Below are positions 22,443-27,755 of a stretch of 27,755 nucleotides of DNA, in pieces; within the stretch, counting starts at the first letter, position 1, and each line of letters begins with the position of its first letter. The notes below the pieces were generated by a model. That model saw only the letters and a program-made list of their open reading frames with translations. It was not told the origin of the DNA and did not search any database. The translations under genes were made by a program, and so were the position numbers. The stretch is from an uncultured Rhodocyclaceae bacterium (GTDB lineage: Bacteria; Pseudomonadota; Gammaproteobacteria; Burkholderiales; Rhodocyclaceae): NCBI GenBank assembly GCA_934271525.1, contig CAKQRL010000019.1, forward strand, positions 1 to 27,755. Direction: 5' to 3'.

Positions 22443-22493
22443 TCCACGGTAAACTTTGAATTTTTTTGAAAAAAACAAGGCGTTTACCGTGGA
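22443..22493. repeat. Paired motif element (51 bp) in the feoB leader
   Basis: TCCACGGTAAAC (22443-22454) and GTTTACCGTGGA (22482-22493) flank a 27-base spacer with a T7-G-A7 core. It lies between two divergent genes, downstream of the feoB promoter and 26 bases before the feoB ATG. A terminator role would be harmful here unless it is an attenuator. Confidence 0.9.
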
Positions 22494-22519
22494 TATTTTA
22501 ATTGAAGAAGGCAAAAAAA

Positions 22520-24535
22520 ATGAATGAATGCCACGGCGAACACATTGCCGCACAAAGTTTGGTTAAAACGCCCGCACTGCTTTTGGTGGGGCATCCGAAT
22601 GTTGGCAAATCGGTGCTTTTCCACCGCTTGACTGGCGCTTATGTGAATGTTTCCAACTACCCGGGCACAACCGTTGAAATCACGCGCGCAGGGGCAAATT
22701 TTGAAGAAGATTTGCAGTTGATAGACACTCCGGGCGTGTTGGCACTGCCTTCCCGCAGTGCCGATGAATATGCCAGCATGCGCGCCATTTTAAACGAACC
22801 TGTGAAGTCCTTAATCCAAGTGGGTGATGCCAAAAACCTGCGCCGCACGCTTAATTTCACAGCAATTTTGGCAGAATTGGGTTTGCCGATGATTTTGTCC
22901 TTAAACATGCACGATGAAGCACAAGCGCGCGGGGTTTTAATCAACAACGAATCCCTTGCCAAAACTTTAAACGTGCCGGTGATTCCAACGGTTGCAACAG
23001 GCGGCATTGGCGTGGCAAGAATGATCGCCGAGATTAAAAACGCTCAAAAACCCAAACCCTTTTTGATTTATGACGAATTTTGCGAAAAGAATATTCAAAG
23101 CGCAACCGCACAAATTGAAGAACATTTCAAGCATCCACGCTTGGCTAGCCGCGGCTTGGCAATTTTGTTTTTAGGAAAAGACCCCGAAGTAGAAGCGTGG
23201 CTTAACAATGCCAACGCCGAACAATACCCCAAACTTTTGGCATTGCGCGATGCGGCGCAAAAAGCCTTGGAAGAAATGCCAGAAAAACCTTTGAAAATTA
23301 GCCAACTGCCCGCTTTGTTGATGCGCGAACGCTCACAAGCGGCGGATGCCTTATGCAAAGATGTGTTGAGCCGCAGCGCCCGCACCACTCCCCTACTCTC
23401 GCAACGCATAGAACACTACTGCACGCACCCAGTGTGGAGCATTCCTATTTTGTTTGCTGTGCTTTTTGCCATTTACGAATTTGTGGGCGTTTTTGCAGGC
23501 ACAACCTTGGTGGGCTTGTTGGAAGAAGACTTTTTTGAAGGGATTTTAAACCCCGTGGTATCGGGCACCATTGAAAAAATCTTCACCGAAACACTTGGAA
23601 TCCCTTTTATCACCGATTTATTGGTTGGCGACTACGGCTTATGGACAATGGGAATGACCTACGCGCTTGCCTTGATTTTGCCATTGGTTACCACATTTTT
23701 TATCGCCTTTTCCATTTTGGAAGATTCGGGCTATTTACCAAGGTTATCGGTTATCACCAACCGCCTATTCTCAGCCATCGGCTTAAACGGCAGAGCCGTG
23801 TTGCCAATGGTTTTGGGCTTTGGTTGCGTAACAATGGCGACGCTGACCACACGCATTTTAACCACACCACGCGAGCGCTTGATTGCAACCTTTTTATTAA
23901 CGCTTAGCATTCCCTGCGCTGGGCAACTCGGCGTGGTGTTGGGTGTTTTGGGTTCGTATTCCTTTGCCGCTGTGTTGGTGTGGGCAATCACGCTTGTTGC
24001 CATCATTTTGGTTGCAGGTTTTTTGGCAAGCCGTATTGTGCCGGGCGAACATGTGGCGCTTATCACAGAGTTGCCGCCGATGAGAATGCCCGTTGTTGGC
24101 AACGTTTTAAAGAAAACATTTTCCCGCTTGAAATGGTATTTGTATGACGTGATTCCGCTTTTTTTAATCGGCACGTTATTGATGTTCATTTTGGACAAAA
24201 CGGGCGCATTGCCAGCGATTGTTTCTTTTGGCGAACCCTTGGTTACGGGTTGGTTGGATTTGCCGCCCAAAGCAAGCGAAGCCTTTGTGATGGGCTTTTT
24301 GCGGCGCGATTTTGGTGCCACAGGTTTGTTTGAAGGCAACGAAAACTTAACCGAAATCCAAGCCATTGTGGGAATGGTAACGCTGACACTTTTCATCCCT
24401 TGCTTTGCCACGGTTGTGATGATTTTAAAAGAACGCGGCGTAAAGGTGATGTGCGCTTTGATTGCCATCATTATGCCCGCCGCATTCCTACTTGGCGGCA
24501 TTGTGAATTTAATTCTGCGCACCATCGGCTTTTAA
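22520..24535 (+). CDS. feoB: FeoB ferrous iron transporter, TMATLTTR variant
   Basis: 671 residues, shorter than E. coli FeoB (773). The N-terminal G domain has GHPNVGKS (24-31), DTPG (69-72) and NMHD (129-132). A helical spacer follows to about 300, then the membrane part with two Gate regions. The conserved EDSGYLPR is at 401-408. The core pore motif reads GFGCVTMATLTTRIL (433-447), and the partner motif is SIPCAGQLG, instead of GFGCNVP and MSCGARLP of classical FeoB. That variant is known in other bacteria as a second FeoB type. AAGG precedes the ATG by eight bases; an upstream TTG is less likely. No feoA or feoC is adjacent. A strong terminator follows. Confidence 0.93.
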   Translation: MNECHGEHIAAQSLVKTPALLLVGHPNVGKSVLFHRLTGAYVNVSNYPGTTVEITRAGANFEEDLQLIDTPGVLALPSRSADEYASMRAILNEPVKSLIQVGDAKNLRRTLNFTAILAELGLPMILSLNMHDEAQARGVLINNESLAKTLNVPVIPTVATGGIGVARMIAEIKNAQKPKPFLIYDEFCEKNIQSATAQIEEHFKHPRLASRGLAILFLGKDPEVEAWLNNANAEQYPKLLALRDAAQKALEEMPEKPLKISQLPALLMRERSQAADALCKDVLSRSARTTPLLSQRIEHYCTHPVWSIPILFAVLFAIYEFVGVFAGTTLVGLLEEDFFEGILNPVVSGTIEKIFTETLGIPFITDLLVGDYGLWTMGMTYALALILPLVTTFFIAFSILEDSGYLPRLSVITNRLFSAIGLNGRAVLPMVLGFGCVTMATLTTRILTTPRERLIATFLLTLSIPCAGQLGVVLGVLGSYSFAAVLVWAITLVAIILVAGFLASRIVPGEHVALITELPPMRMPVVGNVLKKTFSRLKWYLYDVIPLFLIGTLLMFILDKTGALPAIVSFGEPLVTGWLDLPPKASEAFVMGFLRRDFGATGLFEGNENLTEIQAIVGMVTLTLFIPCFATVVMILKERGVKVMCALIAIIMPAAFLLGGIVNLILRTIGF

Positions 24536-24552
24536 ATGATTTTTATAAAATC

Positions 24553-24585
24553 AAAAAAACGCACTTTCAACAAAGTGCGTTTTTT
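24553..24585 (+). terminator. Intrinsic terminator of feoB
   Basis: ACGCACTTT (24559-24567) pairs with AAAGTGCGT (24572-24580) around the loop CAAC. It has A7 before and T6 after, and lies 23 bases beyond the stop codon. Confidence 0.93.
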
Positions 24586-24595
24586 ATTTTAAAAA

Positions 24596-24646
24596 TCCAC
24601 GGTGAACCCAATATTTTTTTCAAAAAAATATTGGGTTGACCGTGGA
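24596..24646. repeat. Paired motif element (51 bp), near-perfect 25-base palindrome
   Basis: TCCACGGTGAAC (24596-24607) and GTTGACCGTGGA (24635-24646) flank a spacer that is itself palindromic (CCAATATTTTTTT, C, AAAAAAATATTGG). The two 25-base arms differ at one position only and enclose a single base, so this is the most symmetrical copy in the window. It lies between the feoB terminator and the 3' end of the autotransporter gene, 13 bases from its stop. Confidence 0.93.
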
Positions 24647-24659
24647 TTTTTGTTGATTT

Positions 24660-27600
24660 TTAGAATTTAATGCCGCCTTTGAAGTCTGCGCCGTAGGCGC
24701 GGTATTTGTTGTTGCCGCCTGCCGCCGTTTCATAATCAATGCCGATGGTCGCATAATAAACAATGCCGCGAGCATCAAGTGGCGTTTCATAATTCACATC
24801 CATGCCAAAGCGCACAAAGTTTTGGTTGAGTTGATAGGTTTGCTCAAAAGTGCCCGCAAAATCATTGAATTGTGCGCTAGTTTTAAAATCCTTGCCGTTT
24901 AAACGCCGCTCATAAAATAAATGTGCGCCCAGCGACCACGGCGCAACCAAGGTTTGTTGGACGTTTAAGCCAATATTCGCCGAGACGGCATTTAAATTTT
25001 TAGCGGCAATATGCCGCGCAAACAAATTGCCACCGCTATATTTGTAGCCAGAATTCACAATGCTTTCAAAAACGCGGCTATTGCGGTAATTCACGCCCGG
25101 GTGGTTGATGCCTTGTTGGCGGAAATATTGATAATCAATATAAACAGTCGGCAAAAAGCGCGTTTGCGGCAAGGATGTCATTGCCAAATCCACATCCACG
25201 CCTGCAAAAAGATTGCCGCTTAGGGTGTTGTATTTCACAGGATCTTGCCCATCGCGCTTGACAGAATTTTTAACATAACCCAAACGTGCGCCACCAAAAA
25301 CACCAAGCCACGAGAGATTGTTTTTTAAGCCTGCGCCCAAACTGACCATTTGGCTAGACAAATCGCCCGACAAGTTGTCGTAATTTATAAAAGCACTACC
25401 AAAACCCCAAGGTGTGAATTTGTTAGCAAAAATATCAAAACCGATGCGGCGCGCCGAGATGCCATCGGTTTTCAAATGCGAAAAGCGCGGGCGCAAAAAC
25501 GCGCCTTCCACGCCACCTTGCAAGTTGGCAACCTTTTCCAAAATTTCTTGGCTTTGGATGGCAAGCAACAATTCGTTGTTTTCCAAATGCGAAACGTCAT
25601 CAATTGCCAACAAGGCTTCTTTATAAAGGTTGTAATCCGCGGCATTAACCGCGCGAAAGAAAGTATCGTAATCGGCGGAAAGCGTTTGTGCGGCATCGCT
25701 CATCGGAACAAGAACCTTGGCAAGCGTCATGTTGCTGCCGTCAAAATCAGCGTAAATGTTGGCAACGGGTGTGGCAATTAAATTGGTGTTGCCGCTAGAC
25801 AAAGTATAAGAAACGGCGTGACCGCTTGTGGTAACTTTAACATTGGCGTTGGTTAACTTATTTTCCATGCCGTTTAAAGAAAGCGGAATGGTTTGCCGAG
25901 TTCCCGAGTTGGTTAAGGGTTTGTAATTCACCGTGCCTTTGACATCATAATCGGTGGCTTTAATGGCGTGGTTGGTGGCTTTGCCGTTTTGAACCGACAA
26001 ATAGCCGGCGTTTAAAGTGGCATCCGTTTCTTGTGTGTATTTTGTAAGACTGATCCGTTCTTCGCCGTGGGGGTTATCGCCCAAGTTGAGTGTGCCTTGG
26101 TTGGTTAAAGTTTTGGCTTGCAAATGTTGTGGGTGGGCATCCGTGCCAACGGTCATTGTGCCTTCATTCTTCACTTCGCTATTGGGAGCATTAACGTTTG
26201 TGCCCACAAACAATTGGGCGCCGCTTTTAACTTCAATGCCACTGCCTTTAACTTCTTGGTTTTGTTTGCCAATTAAATCAATGCCGCCTTCTTCAATAAT
26301 GGTCTTGCCTTCGTAATTCAAATTGCCCGTTAAACCCAATGTGCCAGCGCCTTTCTTTTTAAAGCCGGCGTTTTCAGTATCTTTTAATTTTTGCGGGTCG
26401 GTTTGGCTTTCGTCAGAATGGTATTTGGCATCGTATTTCTTTTGGTCAATATCATTTTCAAAAACAGCGTTGTAATTTTTTACGTCCAAAGTATAAAAAG
26501 CGGTTTTGCTATCCGCTCCAGTGCCAACATCATCTGCTTTTAAACGATTAATATCAATTTCCGCCAAACCTTTTAAGGCTTTTTCAGCGTCCATAATGCC
26601 TTGACCGTAGACTTCTTCTTTGGTTAATTCTTTTGTATTAAAATTAGCACTATTTTCATCATTACCTGTTAAACCTGTGTTGCTACCGGGATATAAACCG
26701 TTTACTTCACTTTTAATTTTATCTATATCTTTTGTTCCATCTGTTTTTTTAGGAATTTCTTTTCCATCAATATAAATCACATCGTATTCAACGGATTCTT
26801 TATCGTGGTATTTGTAAATAATTTCGGGCGTTTCAAAATCATTATTGGCGGTGCTTAAAAGAATATCTGCCAACTGTTTTCCACCTAAAAAAGGGTATTT
26901 TTGCGACACTATCGCCGCCACTCCTGTTACGGCAGGTGCCGCCATGGAAGTGCCCGTTCCTTTGTAAAATCCTTTTGGTTCACCTGATACGCCAATTTCT
27001 TCGGTTGGGTCATATCCAGCTGATAAGATACTGGTGCCTGCCGCCATCAAACAATAAGAAGAAGCGCCCACACACAACTGCGTGCTAGCAGATTTTCCGC
27101 CTACGGCGCGTGCATCCAATTTTAAGTTGCCATTATCATCACGCGTGATGTGGCTAGAATCCACATTGCCCACAACCAACCAAGCGCCGAGGTTATATTC
27201 GTTATTAGCAACATCGCCTTTGCTTCCCGTTCCGTGTAATGCTGCCGAAGTTGGTTTTAATGCGCCATTGTTCCCTGCTGCATAAATAATCAGCATATCT
27301 TTTTCTTTGGCGTATTTTTGCAAATCTGCCCAGTTTGCCGTGTGGGAATTATTAACAACTTTAACGTTTTTGTTGACAAGTTCATTAAATTTATCTGTTG
27401 CACCACTTCCCAAATTGCCATAAGCCACAATGCCTGAATCTTTTGCAACACCATAATTGGCACCATCGGTGGAACTGCCTGCCGCAATGCCGGAAACGTG
27501 GTTGCCGTGGTTTTTGTTTTGTGTGCCCGTATTATTATTAACACTAATAAATTTATCTTTATCAAATAAAGGGTGTTGTGGATTAAAAAGGTCGTCAATA

Positions 27601-27740
27601 ATCCCAATCGTCACGCCTTTGCCTGTGAAACCTTGTTTGTGCGCTTCGTTGATGTTGTGCAGTTCAAAACTCGTCATCGCATAAGAATGCGACAAAAACA
27701 ATGAAAACGCCACGCTGGAAAAAAGGCATTTGGTCGCCAT
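24660..27740 (-). CDS. Subtilase (S8) autotransporter
   Basis: 1026 residues, type Va secretion. The signal peptide ends HSYA (21). The subtilisin domain (about 24-290) has D49 (GIIDD), H78 (HGNHVSG), oxyanion N157 (AAGNNG) and S265 (GTGTSMAAP), so the triad is complete. A second catalytic-domain segment ends about 395 (VYGQGIMDAEKAL). A repetitive beta-helix passenger follows to about 700, with the EGGIDLIG/LTNQGTLNLG type of turns. The C-terminal 280 residues form the translocator barrel, ending in Phe (GIKF), as BAM substrates do. GGAG (27748-27751 on the plus strand) lies seven bases before the ATG. The promoter is outside the window. NalP/SphB1-like processing of other surface proteins is possible but not shown. 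Confidence 0.93.
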   Translation of the reverse strand: MATKCLFSSVAFSLFLSHSYAMTSFELHNINEAHKQGFTGKGVTIGIIDDLFNPQHPLFDKDKFISVNNNTGTQNKNHGNHVSGIAAGSSTDGANYGVAKDSGIVAYGNLGSGATDKFNELVNKNVKVVNNSHTANWADLQKYAKEKDMLIIYAAGNNGALKPTSAALHGTGSKGDVANNEYNLGAWLVVGNVDSSHITRDDNGNLKLDARAVGGKSASTQLCVGASSYCLMAAGTSILSAGYDPTEEIGVSGEPKGFYKGTGTSMAAPAVTGVAAIVSQKYPFLGGKQLADILLSTANNDFETPEIIYKYHDKESVEYDVIYIDGKEIPKKTDGTKDIDKIKSEVNGLYPGSNTGLTGNDENSANFNTKELTKEEVYGQGIMDAEKALKGLAEIDINRLKADDVGTGADSKTAFYTLDVKNYNAVFENDIDQKKYDAKYHSDESQTDPQKLKDTENAGFKKKGAGTLGLTGNLNYEGKTIIEEGGIDLIGKQNQEVKGSGIEVKSGAQLFVGTNVNAPNSEVKNEGTMTVGTDAHPQHLQAKTLTNQGTLNLGDNPHGEERISLTKYTQETDATLNAGYLSVQNGKATNHAIKATDYDVKGTVNYKPLTNSGTRQTIPLSLNGMENKLTNANVKVTTSGHAVSYTLSSGNTNLIATPVANIYADFDGSNMTLAKVLVPMSDAAQTLSADYDTFFRAVNAADYNLYKEALLAIDDVSHLENNELLLAIQSQEILEKVANLQGGVEGAFLRPRFSHLKTDGISARRIGFDIFANKFTPWGFGSAFINYDNLSGDLSSQMVSLGAGLKNNLSWLGVFGGARLGYVKNSVKRDGQDPVKYNTLSGNLFAGVDVDLAMTSLPQTRFLPTVYIDYQYFRQQGINHPGVNYRNSRVFESIVNSGYKYSGGNLFARHIAAKNLNAVSANIGLNVQQTLVAPWSLGAHLFYERRLNGKDFKTSAQFNDFAGTFEQTYQLNQNFVRFGMDVNYETPLDARGIVYYATIGIDYETAAGGNNKYRAYGADFKGGIKF

Positions 27741-27755
27741 CACACCACTCCGTGA

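Noticed and set aside
23731..24525. Minus-strand open frame of 264 codons opposite feoB
   Set aside because: Shadow of feoB codon bias. It has no start signal and no recognisable domain, whereas feoB is certain.
24572..24582. AAAGTGCGTTT, similar to the Haemophilus uptake sequence AAGTGCGGT
   Set aside because: It is one arm of the feoB terminator, has a core mismatch, and no other copy was noticed.
63..24646. Dispersed motif as a CRISPR array
   Set aside because: Copies are not evenly spaced, are on both strands and have no spacers between regular repeats. No cas gene is present.
1581..24646. All motif pairs as ordinary transcription terminators
   Set aside because: Some do end genes, but others lie between divergent genes (13875, 22443) or are single, and dedicated GC-stem terminators exist nearby (2291, 9531, 24553). 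Termination alone does not explain the set.

Overview
The window comes from a Gram-negative proteobacterium of low to moderate GC, probably a betaproteobacterium. The evidence is a Rieske/cytochrome b/cytochrome c1/sspA/sspB block in the order usual for Beta- and some Gammaproteobacteria, an H-NS-type protein ending in a GRGRxPRW motif, an SspA with the classical N-terminus, an LPS heptosyltransferase-type enzyme, lipoproteins and a type V autotransporter. I cannot name the genus. No prophage, insertion sequence, tRNA, rRNA or CRISPR array was seen. Most of the content is chromosomal housekeeping; one small restriction-modification cassette is the only clearly accessory block.

Layout: 1-211 is a divergent promoter region. 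212-1552 encodes a flavocytochrome ferric reductase-like protein and 1941-2258 a small H-NS-family protein. 2729-6481 (minus) is petA-petB-petC followed by sspA-sspB, and 6539-9350 (minus) is dnaX-ybaB-recR, with the 4.5S SRP RNA gene (ffs) directly upstream at 9378-9472. 9585-10658 is a secreted cysteine-rich protein of unknown function. 10757-11458 is a flavodoxin-fold quinone reductase. 11547-13745 is ahpC-ahpF, with a strong hairpin between the two genes. 13969-14532 is an RDD membrane protein converging on crcB. crcB is the last gene of a tight minus-strand run: mltA, GT9 glycosyltransferase, small lipoprotein, crcB. A DUF815 ATPase diverges from mltA with start codons one base apart. 18727-21424 is the R-M cassette: a HARE-HTH protein, a beta-class adenine methyltransferase and a PD-(D/E)XK endonuclease. 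21469-22350 is a radical SAM protein, 22520-24535 a variant FeoB behind a Fur-box-like operator, and 24660-27740 a subtilase autotransporter.

The outstanding feature is a dispersed 12-base motif, GTYNACCGTGGA (mostly GTTTACCGTGGA). It occurs 24 times with an intact ACCGTGGA core, plus three degenerate copies, almost all between genes. It is single or paired head-to-head. Six of the nine paired copies form a unit of 50-52 bp whose arms flank an AT-rich core resembling T7-G/C-A7. Copies lie at gene 3' ends, in divergent promoter regions, and in places supply stop codons, C-terminal residues or a GTG start. The density (about one per kb) and arrangement resemble the DNA-uptake sequences of Neisseriaceae and Pasteurellaceae, but the core matches neither family. 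It could be an undescribed uptake-signal dialect, or a REPIN/MITE-like palindromic repeat family.

Other points of note: a likely -1 frameshift site in dnaX, giving a gamma-sized product whose stop codon lies inside a copy of this motif; an HrgA-like second candidate nuclease in the R-M cassette; and a FeoB of the TMATLTTR type without feoA.
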